64,000 nt of DNA from contig JAREIK010002645.1 in the NCBI GenBank assembly GCA_029783825.1, positions 1,513,538 through 1,577,537 on the forward strand, written 5' to 3'. The notes under the pieces are model-generated. The model searched no databases. It was not told the origin of the DNA and was given only the letters and a program-made list of their open reading frames with translations. Source of the DNA: Sapria himalayana (lineage: Eukaryota > Streptophyta > Magnoliopsida > Malpighiales > Rafflesiaceae). Position 1 is the first letter of the stretch; each line of letters begins with the position of its first letter. The translations under genes were made by a program, and so were the position numbers. Positions 40,601 to 54,100 of this stretch are shown one piece after another.

Positions 40601-43600
40601 GGGCCCGGCACGGCCCGTCGTGCCTTCGGGCCGTGCTGGGCTCGGCTTTTTTAAACCGTGTCGGGCCGGGCACGACACGGTACATTAACCTGGCCCGGCA
40701 CGAAAGCATGCTTGTGCTCCAAAAAAATGGCCCGGCCCGGCCCGTTTGACACCTCTAATACCATAATTGTGTAAATCAAAAGAGGTAATTATTAGTAAAA
40801 ATATAGAAAACCAAGCATTTGATAGCTATTTTAGGCAATAAAATATTTTCATCAATAAAAAATTAAGTGTCACTGTATTGCTCGAAACCTGAATGATTAT
40901 TTCATATACACTACTCCTCAAGGTTATCTTGAAGAAAATTATTTTTTATATTTTATTGATGTATTATTCATATATAAGAAACTACTAGTGATGTAAATAT
41001 TCATATCAAAATTTTATTCCATCATTATAGAGAAAATTTCTTAATAATTGATACTAAATATTAAGTAAATCTTATTGTAACAAGGCTCATTCAAATTATC
41101 TACCTTTTCATATGAATTGATCTTCAGAGTAAATACCTATCCACCATTAATAATAAATTTTCTTAAAGATTAAGATATTAATTTCTAAGTCTTGTTGCAG
41201 TGAACTACATTTATTTCTTCCAAGATAGTCTAACATCATCTTGAATGGGTTAAATTTTTAGAAGAAGAGTTGATTATTATACTACCGTCATCAAAGAAGC
41301 ACAGACATGGACACTGACATGGGAATACGACATGGTAGAATACATGGACACGGTAAATTCTAAAAAATTAGGATACTGATACGGTATGACAAAAAAAAAT
41401 AAATACAAATATTATCCTTAAATAATAATTTAGATAAACATATTTATAATTATACTTAAAATTATACATTTAAAATTAAAATAAATTATATTACATAAAT
41501 CAAAATTATTTATTTATTATATTTTGCATATTTATTAAACAAATAATAATAATTAAAAATTAAAATAATAAATTTAAAAGTTACAAAGCAGTAAAATATG
41601 AGGTTTTAAATTAAAACTCCCTATTTTACTGTTTTGAACCCCCCCCCCCCCCCCCCTCCTCCTCCCATTATTGCTCTCCCCTGCTTCGGGATTCAAAAAT
41701 CCCGAAACAAAGACAAGCTTCCTTTTCGAAATTTTCCGTGCTCAGAAGATTTCTGACGCGACGAATTCGTAACAATGTGTTGGATATGTCTCCGACGCGT
41801 CTGTCCGATCTGCCACGTGGCATATCAGACATGGATTGGTCAACGATGCGCCATATGACATATCAGATACGTATCCGACGCGTATCAGTACCATGTCCAC
41901 GTGTCGAACACGTGGACACGGCTGTACAGTGACGTATCTTTGCTTCCTTGACCATCATGATAAATAATAAATTAGATAAAAAAAGGAAGATGACACAAGT
42001 ATCATAATTCTTATGAAACATGATATAAAGTGCAAATCCTTTGTTTTTTTTATGAGTGATTAGAAGATTAAAAAAAGAAGTCATCTTCAATTCATTCGTA
42101 TTTTTGAAAAAATTTCTTCTGCTCTTAACGTGCTTTGTATTTTTCCTTCTCCTAGCATAGTCTCAAAGTCTTTGTTGGTCAACTCTCTTCATTTAAGGCT
42201 CACTTTGTGTTGGAACTAGAATAGACTCGAGTTATTAGATCATTTGGGCTTGAGGGGGATTCATTTTGATTAGCAATCATAATTTTTCTAGAGTCAATCT
42301 TTTTTGTACCTTTTAATACTCATGATGACTTTATATGAGTGTCATTATAAAGTAACTAATAGGCTTATTTATTACTAAGATATGACTCTCTTTTAATTAT
42401 AAGAATAATTGAGATTAAAAGGGAGTAAAAAAAAAATATTTGTTGTACATGTATTTCTTGGAGCCTTATTTTTCTTAAAGTCAAAAAAAGAGTCATGTTA
42501 AATTAAGATAATGTTAATATTACACTAATTGCATGTCTGTCTCAAGTAAATGATAATTGAATTTTTGTTGGGTACTAAAGTAGCTAAGAAAAATATACAT
42601 TATTATTATCTATTTCATCTTGTCATATTTTTAGGAGAGATTGTGAATAATATAGATACTTTTAATGAATATGTGAGGTAAGATTAATAATTTTTTTTTA
42701 GAGTATATGTAGTGAAAGAGTATGTGGTGTGAAACAACAGAAGTTGAAATATGATTAATGAGATAGTTTATAATTAAAATTCTATCTCTCCAAAAATATA
42801 TTAGAATTATGTCACCAAAGAGTGAATGTGTCTAATGGTCTGTATTATGTTGGAACGACTCATTTTTTTAGGTCCAGCCATGTCACCATACCATGTCAGG
42901 CATGACATAATTTGTAGCATGAGTCGTACCAAGCCTTGTGGCTCAAAAATGGACAAGGGTAGGTTAGCATCGCTGATTGGCCTATAAGCCAGTGTTGGGT
43001 CTTGCTCAACTTGAAATAAAACTAGGCACAACCAGGCTAGATGCATGGTTTACATAGGCCAGCTTGGCTTAACCGCAATCCACAAAAAGGCTAGCTACAA
43101 CTAGCCTGCCTGCTCTAGCCTACCTATAGGCTAGGGAATGATGATGGCATTGGGCGTGATTGTCTAGCCTAGGTCTAGTCTTGCCTAGCCTAACCCTTGC
43201 CAACTCACTTGTGGGTTTTGGATTGTGGCGTGGGATATATATATATATGAAATTTAAAAATACTTAATTTTTATTAAAATTTATATGGAAAATATTAAAT
43301 GTAAATAATAATGTAAATGTAAAACAAACATTAAAAAAATATGTAAGTATAAAAATATAAATATATGCTAAAGAATATAAAAATAAACTATAAAATAAAA
43401 TGAATGTCAGGGCATTGGCAGTATCATAATATTTTTATATGTGGTTCGAATAGTCGCAACAATATGTCTATTTATTATTTTCTTATATATCTTTATTTAC
43501 TTATAGTTTTTGGATTTTATCTTGAAAAATTATTCATGCATCTCCCAGTTTTTTAAGCATGTCAATATGTTAATATTTTTTTGTAGTGTGATTTTTTTAG

Positions 43601-46600
43601 TTGAAATCATATTTATAACTATTAAAAATATATTTATATGTTATGCTAGACATTAGAGGGGCCTAGAGGTGTTAGCTATTCTGGTCAATCCGAGCACAAC
43701 TTGATGCATGATATGATTTAGTCATTCCTAACATGATATTATCCTATCCAAAGCCTTGCCCAATTTGCGGCATGACTTGGGCCTTGTTGGGCCAAAGTTT
43801 CTAGTATGGGAAGCATGCTACGACTTAACATTCCATGCATGTCGGTTTTGACATGGCTGGCAAACAGGCTAGCATTGAACGAACCAAGTTAGTATGAACT
43901 AAACCCAAGTTAGCATGGATTGAACCCAGCCTACCATGGAATGAACTGGGCTAGCTTAGCTAGGCTTGACTCGGTTTGGCATGACCTGACATTATCCAAC
44001 ACTACTTGGCCAAACGTCATGTCAATAAGCTGTGCTGGGCTGCTCATTTTTAGAGCCTTGTTGGCACGACATGACTCGTGCTAAAAACCATGCCGTGTTA
44101 GTCAAGGCATGGTGTCCTAGATAGGCCTAAAAATGGACATTGGCAGCATGACATACCCATTTAAACCCATGTCATTCATGCACACTGCACACGTGGACAT
44201 GCCACGTGTAGCGCATGCCTCCCTGCCCGAAGATTGAATGCACAAACCAAGGAGCAGAGCATTTAAATCAAACTGTCCAGAACATTGAAGCTTCTGGAAC
44301 TCACGTTCGGGCTTCGGCTAATGATCCAAAATGATAAAAAAAATAAAAATAAAAAGCGAGTGCATCTATGCCATTGGATGCACTTCCAATGGCTAGGGAA
44401 GGAGATCTGATGGCTGTCGGATTTATATCATATTTAATTATTAAAAAATTCAAAATTTTAAAAAAAATATATTTTTTAAAATTTATATAATATATATATA
44501 ATGGTTTACTCTTCTCTCTCTCAAGATCACTTTCACACTTACTCTTCTCTCTATCTCTATTATCTCTCTCTCTCTCTCTCTCTCGTCTATCTCTCCATTC
44601 TTGGTTTTGCCTTTGCTTTGGCTTTGCTCTCAGGTGAAGACTATGGTGTGATGCTTCTTTAGCAAAAAAATTGAGTGTAGTGCAGTGCAGGTGCGGGCTT
44701 CTACTTTTTCAATCCTATCCATAAATGGGTATTTTTTTTAATTTTATTTAGTTTTTAAATTTTATTAATACCAAATAATTTTTATTTTAAAAATTAGAAT
44801 ATAATTAATAAAATAAAAAAAAATAAAAATGATAAATACTAAATTTGATGATAATTAAATTAATATTAACGTAGACATATAATAGTAATAATAATAATCC
44901 TATACAAAGGTCCGAGATTGCTGAAATCATGTTTTCTCGCATGGTCTCGACGGCTCGACCCAAAGTCAAATAACTAAAAAATAAAAAACGAGTAGAATAT
45001 CTATAGTTTGGATTTATTTTAACATAATATAAAATAAAAATATTAGTGATGCCAATGAATAATCTTTACAATATAAGTATTGTAAGAAAATAGATACTTG
45101 TATGAGAGTGTATGAGATTGTGCACCTAAATAGGTATGCTGATCATTACATCAAAAAATATATTGCACTAGATCCTAGGCAAACTCAACTGAGCGGTAGA
45201 ATCTTTAGATATAGTTTAGCTTTTATATTGACCTTATTCATTATTCATATCATATTGAGTTAAAAAAGGAAGACATGACTAAACTAATAACCATGATATA
45301 TCATTCGATTAGATTTTTAGAGGATTTAAGAGTAGTAAGTATTATGTAAACTTATTTTTAGCCTGTATATCATAGGATTCTTATGTTCATATGTAAGAAT
45401 GACATATTAAAATTTTATAAGTTAGAAAAATAAATAATAACTAATGAATTTAAATAATATAGTAGTGTGATATTCGTGATTTCTGATATCTGGACTAATC
45501 GCTTCGATGCATATTTTGTTTGTCTTATTGCTCACTATGTATATTTTAAATGGATACTAAATAAAAAGATATTAGAATTTTCAGAGATTTTTTATCTTCA
45601 TGATGATCCGGTCATATATGAGTGAATAATAAGAATCCTTTGAGAATATATTATTCAAAATAAAATATATAGTATCACATTTTATAATGTATTTAATAAT
45701 AAAGTAGTCGTTAAAATATTTATTATGATCATTAGAGATTGGCTATTAGGAAAATTTTTTTACGTTAGATATCTCTGTCACATTATTAATTTGATAGTAC
45801 AAGTGGAGATGAATATTATTTCTCATACGAATACGTGATATTCGTCTACGTCAATACTCAATAGTAAGAGACAAACTTATTATTGATGATAAAGACTAAG
45901 ATATATGAATTTAATTTATGAAATTTTGAAGATGTTTTATAACACTATAAACTTGTGTTCCTTTATTTATACTAGTACCACTTGCATTGCACCCATATAT
46001 ATATATATATAATATTAGTGATATATTTAGGAAATTTAGAGATGATCCAATATTTAGTAACATGACTTTTGAGATGGAAATCAAATACTCAAAGTAATGA
46101 TTCATCATTCTATTTCTTTATTTTTTAGCTGTCTGCAAATATGGACATAGTAGTTATAGCCATGATATATATATGATATGATACTAGGTATAATAGGTAT
46201 AAAAATTGACTGAGTTATTTACATGCTATGATACTAGGTATAATAGTAGTTATAGCCATGCTCCGAATATGACATAGATATCATATTTAAAAATGATGAC
46301 TTTTCTATTCAGTTAGCAAGTGAAAAATAATGGGGTGTACTTTGAATAAGAGTGAGCTATCATGTTACTTAGATACTGATTATTATTCAATTTTATTACA
46401 TAATAATAATAAGAAACTTGATATTTTATAATGGTAAAAATTATATGAGTCCACATAATTTATACTGTCTAAGATAACACGAGATATATTGACTCATCTA
46501 GTATCGAGTGTAGTATCAGAGTCTATTTTTTTAATTATAATTAACGTGATCATGGATATAAGATTGAAATTACGACCAAATATCATTGAGACACTAACAT

Positions 46601-47829
46601 ACATTAAAAATTAGTAGGATTCAAGGTTGGGCATCCCAGGATTATGCTGGAACAAGAGCGAAAGAGTTACTAGTGGATGATGACTTGTGAGATTTTGAGG
46701 AGGTTGAACCCACTTCTAGTGAATACTAATATACACTTAGATGGTGATGATCAGTTACATACTTATACTAATTGATATTGGGATTGAGTTTGTATGATTA
46801 TGATTAATGATTATTATTATTATTATTATTATATTGTACTTTTTTTGGATTGAATGATGATTGATAGATATATTTTTTAGATATTTTTGATTATTAAACT
46901 TTATTATTTGTATTAATGAAGTTATTTTTTTTGTGATTTATATGAAATAAATAAATAATATAATGTTGCAACTCATAAAGAGTAACTCAAAATTTGAAAT
47001 TTGTAAAAAAAAAAATTTTAATTATTAATCTGGTGAAAACTCGTAAATTACTTGTCATATAGGCTTTAAAGAAATTTTCATTCTCGAGAAATCTCATTCT
47101 CACAAATATTAATGTGATCTAAATTTATTAGTAGATATGATAACTTATTGAGAGTAATATCATAATGAATAATAATATGCTTAGATGTAACTCACATTAT
47201 ACTCTCTCTACTAATTGGTAGTCCAGGCAAAACTATAGATAAGGGAGGAGAGTAATAAATCTAAATATAAAATCTTGACTCATATTCTTAGTAAGTTCAT
47301 TGAAAAATAGATTGTAGTTAAAAAAGATAATATTTATACTTACGAAATTCTATTAGTTTCTAATAAAAAATATTTTATTATCTCTTTCGATATTTAACTA
47401 TCTAAGGAAGATATATCTTAAGATCCTAAATGTTAATTTATCTTATCTTAGAGATCGATTAAGAATAAAACAAGTATATCCAAAAATTAGAAGAGACAAG
47501 CTAATTGTCTCTAAATGATATTGAATTGGAAAGGGTATATGATGAGAAATGATAAATGAGGACATATGATTAATGAAATTGATTAAGTAGGAATTTTTGA
47601 GTTATCTTAATTATACGTCTTTTGTTTTCATCAATCCAATTTTGTTGAAGTATACTGGTGTAGAAAGTATGATGTATAATCTTATGTTCTATATAATAAG
47701 TACTAAAATAGTATGATATATATTAAAATGCATTATCACTTTATATTTTTTTTAATTTTTTTATTAAATTAATTTTTTATTATTTTATGAAAAATCTAAA
47801 AATTAGAAAATATTTGATTTATTTAAAAT

Positions 47830-47916
<87 letters not shown>

Positions 47917-50900
47917 CTCAATTAATCATTAATAATCATGGTAGGATACTTAAATCTCTCTGTGATCGCATCCTACTTAGTCCTCATATGTTTGAATATT
48001 TCATATTGAATGTGTTCGTATTCAAGCAATACTATAATGTAGAATTAAGAAATTTTGATAAGCTTTATTAACTAATATGCCTCACTCTAGGGTGAAATTT
48101 GAAATGATGCTGCTCAAAAACCATCGTGTTCCATTGCATTCCACCACCATTTGCCTTCTGCCTCTCAAGTGTGCTTGCTTGCTACCACCATTGAGCATAC
48201 TTGTCGCCATCATTATGCATCCTTGCTGCTATAGTTTTTGTGAGATATCTTTTTTTATTATAACTTTACTTTGATACCATCTTAAAATAAAAATATTAAA
48301 AATATAAATATAAATAATATTTTATGAAATTCATTTGTTAAATATCTTTGTATACTAAACAAAAGTGATTATCACATTCTCTATTATATGTTTCTCTTAT
48401 ATGATAAAATTTATATCTAGATATTTATGTTTTGGATAATTTACTTATACATTCTTAACTTGGTCACTTATAAGTGGCCAAGTTAAAAATGGTTTACTCT
48501 TGTATTAACAATATTCTTATCTTATAGTATCATATGTGTTAGTTAGACAAACATACTATAATTCTCTATTATGATCCTCAATCTGATGTAGGTAATAACT
48601 TATTTGATATAACACACCAATATATTTAGGCGCGTAGTGGAGATGTGAGCAAAGATTATTTTAGGTCTTTGAATACTTTTATAAATGTTTGCTTATGGTA
48701 TATATGAGAATTTTTTTTATTTTTCTATGATTTTATAAAATTCTTAAAATTAATTTGATAAAAATATTAAAATAAATAATAAATGATAATGTATTAAAAA
48801 TATCTCAAATAGATTCATTTCTTGCTAATATCAGACTGACATCTCGAATAATAAGTTATAGTATGTTTTTTTTTAATGGTGTTGTCTCTTGTTCTAGGGT
48901 GTACATATCCTTAAGTGTTAAGGTAAAATATTTTATACTTGACCATTGATTGATGATCAAATCGAGAATGAAAAAGTAAAAAATCTAATATACTTAAATA
49001 TTTATCACGAGATCATATTATAGGAAAGTATATGTATAGTCTATCATACTCAGTCTCAAAAGAAGTGTTTCTCATAATTTTTTGATCATGAAAACAAATG
49101 TATGAATAAATCAAATTAAGACTTGAATAAAGTTGTCTAGAAATATAACTCTTGAAAAAAAAATTAAAATGATAATTTGGAATAAATAAAACATGTCAAA
49201 AAAAATAAGGAGTTAAATTAAATATTACTAGTAGGACCCGTACCCTGGCATCAGTCCTATTGAGGATTGAATTTGTGCTCGTGCTAGCTCGAGCTAACCC
49301 TCATGCCCTGGTCAATGCTAGGGCACAAGTTCGTGACCAAGTCCGTGCTGGGCCTTGAGCCATGCCCAATACCTAGCCCTAGTTGTGCTTGGGCATGGAT
49401 CCAAACTATGAGTCTTCACAAGTGTGCATGGGAGTCCGCGACATGAATAGGCTGCCTAGCATATTTTTTATCTCTAGTATACAAATGTTACACTAAACAT
49501 TGAGCTTGCGTTGACTTCACATTTTTGTCGTTACTACATCACGTGTACACCAACACAGTGTCTACACCAACACCACACATTAAAAAAAAAAAATCCTCTC
49601 GCCTATTTTGTTCGCATATTATTGTGCTAATCTCTTTGTTAGGATGTGCAATCTCTTGCTCTGTTACAATAATGAAATAAACTCCATTCAAAATGAAAAG
49701 ATCTCACAATACACCATGAAGCAAAAAAACATAACCTATAATTAAGGAAGATAACTATTTTAGTAACTTGCCTATTTAGTCATTTTTTATAAAAGTCAAA
49801 TATCAAAAAAAAAAATTGAAAGATGAAGGAACCATAATACTTGTAATGTAAAAATGTTTAGCAGATAAATAGTGATGATTATATTTTATATTTAATGATT
49901 TTTTTTGAAGGTTGATTATTCAAATTCAAATATTAAGCCAAATAATAGTCTTTTTTTTAGTAAATATGAGATTAATTGAACAATGTTTGAATTTATTCAT
50001 AGAAATGGAATGAATTAGAATTTTAAATAAGTTTAACTTTAAATGCTAAAAAAAATTGGTATAATTGCTTGTCTTAGATATAAGCTTTTTATTTTTGCAA
50101 TTATAAATAATTGTATGCTTTTATTTTTTAGGTTCAACAAATTTAAATTTTTATTTTAGTTAGTAAAATCCATAAACTATAAAAATTTTAATTATTACTA
50201 TTTTTAAAAAACATATATATTTTTTATAATTATTAAATGTTTTGTCGATGGCAATGTCACATTAATCTAAAAGGATTAATTTGTTGAACTTTAATTCTCA
50301 ATATATATATATATATATATATATATTTATTTATTTATTTATTTGTGTTATAAATAGAGGTGGTGTCTTGGTGTAATAATAAGTCCCTTTGTATAAGGAT
50401 GATGTATATTGGGATCGAGACTTATCAACAATAGTGTTTGATTTTTTTTTTTTGGATTAATTATCGAGATATTAATCTTTCTCAGATTATACGCTAAGTT
50501 GGAGTATTGTGTACTATGAATGATTTTTTTTTTATTAATGTTATAATTATTATGGTTGGCATTTGTATTAGATATTGCGGATGATATGTGTTTAGTACTT
50601 ATATTGGTAGTTGATTATTAATAATTATGTTTTATTAATTTATTGCTTTTATGTGAACATGTGGTGAGTTATATTTTGATTATTTGTTGATTTACATTAT
50701 GATATTATGGCTTTTATTTATATTAAAATATGACATAGGATGACTTTGCTTTGCAAAATATTTTATGGATAAATTCAACAAGTAGATGTTGAAATTTATA
50801 TAGATTTTATTATTTTTGTATAATTTATTTTTTATAAATATTATTTGGTGCATCATTTTATTTGATCCCGATTCAATTTCGACTACCCCCATGATCAATA

Positions 50901-51058
50901 AACAATAAAATAATATTTTTTTTTGTTTTAAAAACATTGACAATTATTCACTGTATCATTATTTTTGAAATTTGGCATCATAATAAAAGTATAAAAATGA
51001 AAATAAATATATTAAATAAATAATTGTGTAGAAAAATAATACATTTTGATGTTAGTAT

Positions 51059-51104
<46 letters not shown>

Positions 51105-54100
51105 AAGCACTCCATTGCTCCTATTGAATAACACAATTAATGCTGAAGGTATAGAAAAATAAAAATGATAAATAGGACAATCTTAAATGCGTAATAACAT
51201 TTCGTATCAATTTGCTTGTCATAATTATAACTTTTTTTATGTCATATTATTGATAGGTTGCAAAACTTCTTGGTTTACACAAAGCAGCAATTCTCCCCAA
51301 ACGAGCAATCCAGGTATGTGTTGCTTTTAATAACACTAATTATGGAAATTATTATTCATCAAGCACAAATATATAATATTTTTATTTTGTAATTATGTAT
51401 TAAATGATATATAAATATAAGTAATATATTGAGAGGTTCCCATGAACAAAATATTTCAAAATTTAAGTTGGGACACACTTATGCTATGACTGAGCACTCA
51501 CTTATATTAAGTTAAGTTGATGCAAGAAAAAAAATAAATAAACTAAATATAATAATCTCAACATTTATTTAAGCTAGTCTATAAATATCTCAAATATTAT
51601 GTTTGAAATAAAAAAAAACAAAGAGTCTATTAGGGTATTCATGAAATATTTATGATAGACATATTTGTTTTATATATTTCTCAATTAAGTGGTATATTTT
51701 AAATATATATTTCTTATACTTATGAAGGACCACTTTTGAAGCTATGTACATGACTGTTTGATTATCTTAATAAAATATAACAATATTAAAAATAATAAAT
51801 TCATTCTTATTAAATAAATATTTTATCCAAAGAATTTCATGTTTTTATAAGTATAATCATATATCTTTTTTTTATTTTTTTTATTAATATTGGATCTAGA
51901 AATATTAGTCTACTTATTATTCTTTTGAAAGACCAACATATTCTCATAAAAGTATAAAAATAAGCAATAGTTATTATATTTTTATAATTATCAAACTTGA
52001 ATATGAATAACTATTGGCTTATGTATGATTATGTTATCCGAAGAAGATATCATTACAAATCTTGGAAATTATTGAATTGTTATTTTTTAGTGTAATTATC
52101 TTATAACTATTAGAGTTAATAGAAGTAAGTGTACATTGTTTTCTTTATTAAGCTAGATTTATTCTTTTATGATAATATACAATTTTATTTTTTAGAAAAT
52201 ATAAAATTATGACAATTTTTATATTCACCATTCCGTTGCGAAAATTTGATGATGCATCAACCTTCTTTAATGAATAAATTTATGCAATGTGAATAAATGA
52301 GAAAAAATAATAATACAATATTTCACTCTAAAAATATTATCCATACACGCATTCATGAAGATGTTGGTTGATTGCTCATCTGTCTATAATATGTGTTGTT
52401 AACAAGATCTCATCCTAGATTTTTTCTTTAAGGAAAAAATGTTAAACTTTTATGTGTTTTGTCTGCTCTTGGAATAGTGGATTTGAGGTCTTGCTACCCA
52501 ACTATCATAGTAAAGAGTTGGAAGAAAAGAAAAATGAATGTTTAATCTCTTAAAGTAGTTGATGTATCCAAAATAACTCATAAGTAATTATCAGTATCAT
52601 TTTGAATTGTACTTTAATATTAGATCTCAAAATAGTTGTTCATCTCTTACTTTTCTTGATATAAGTTGTCTTAAAGAAAAATATAAAAATATATTATAAA
52701 TCTTCTTTTGGTATATGTTAGAGCTCAATTCGAATTTAAATTTCTGGTCAACTGTAAGTGATCATGATTTTTGAAAGAGAGCAAATAATTTATTATTTGA
52801 TCATTATATATTGTTTATAATTTTTGAAAGTTTTGATAATTTTTTAATATAACCCAGTATACGAAAAGTTATGTCAAGATGAACTTTTTGAAGAAAATTT
52901 AGGAAATAATTAATTATTTTGATTGTTTATATTATACATTATTTGATTATGATCAAATAACTAATTTTTCTTATGATTTTCTTTTAATCATCATTGTTAA
53001 CTAGAGGGGTCATATCAAAAATTGATTTGATATTTAGATCAATAAGTGTATCTATTATAGCACAACCAAATAGATTAATATATACAAAAGTATCAAGTGC
53101 GAATTTTATTTGAGACGGGACAATACCTCTCAAATAAGCTATTTTTATACTACGAAAGTACTAGTCTCCTAAGGTTTTTTGCCTGAAATATTACTTGAAA
53201 GAGCTTTTTGAGTTCGTTGATTCATAATTTATGATTTTTGTATAATCAGCATGCCTTCTACGTTGATAATTAGTAAAATTATTTTGTTATTTGTGCCTTT
53301 TGAAAAAATAAGAAAAAAATATGTGACACGCATGTATTCCAAATGAATTGATTGGTTATGAAAATCTTATAAATTATATTCTTGGTGACTGCTTTAGGCC
53401 TGGAGGTGTCAAACAGGTTGGCCAGCCTCATTGTGGCCCGTGGCATGCCCCAAGATGCCTTTAAGATGTCCATGACAAAAACCACAATTAGTTTTAATGT
53501 ATTAAAGATGATTCCTTAGCTGAGGTTTTTTACTTTAGAATAAATAGTTTGAGCCGATTAAAAAAAATTATCATTCATTAGATAAAATACATAATATATT
53601 AGAATATATTAAGACATTATATTATAAAATTTTAATACTCTATGTTAGTATACCTAAAAAAGAATAAATTCTAAGTGGATGTCTTACATCATTGGAATTC
53701 AACTTAATTAATATTGAATTTATGTGTTGGTTATTAACATATAATATTTGACTATGTTAATAATAAAATCGATAAAATAATAATTAATAAATCAAATTAA
53801 AATTTAAAGCTTTCTTTAAAAAATTTTATGAAATTCTTTTTTGATATTTACTTTTGTTTGTCTATATGTTATTCGATAGTTTGTATTACACTTAGATACA
53901 TATGTAAAATAAATAGTATTATTAATCAATATAGAGAATATCTATATTTTGGTACTATGATTATTGAGATGGAGATGAAATATTTAAAATTTAGTCATTT
54001 ATTGAATTTTTTTTTTTTTTGATTTGCTTCATATATGGATTTAGGATCAAGGTTGAAATAGTATAAAATTTATCAAATTCATATTTACTTGAATGAATCG

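Larger units (their letters stand above)
36480..42822 (-). pseudogene. Copia pol relic, copy d/f, host of two DNA elements
   Basis: Three separated blocks form one minus-strand copia relic: 41959-42822 (integrase C-terminal part and a linker reading LITRVYSS near 42235), 40766-41291 (RT N-terminal half, similar to 24830-25600), and 36480-37176 (RT thumb/RNase H side, similar to 20995-21600). The gaps are exactly the hAT element 37185-40757 and the hAT-type element 41292-41950 with their target duplications. Without them the order is colinear with copy b. The reading is full of stops. No LTR was recognised. Confidence 0.65.
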
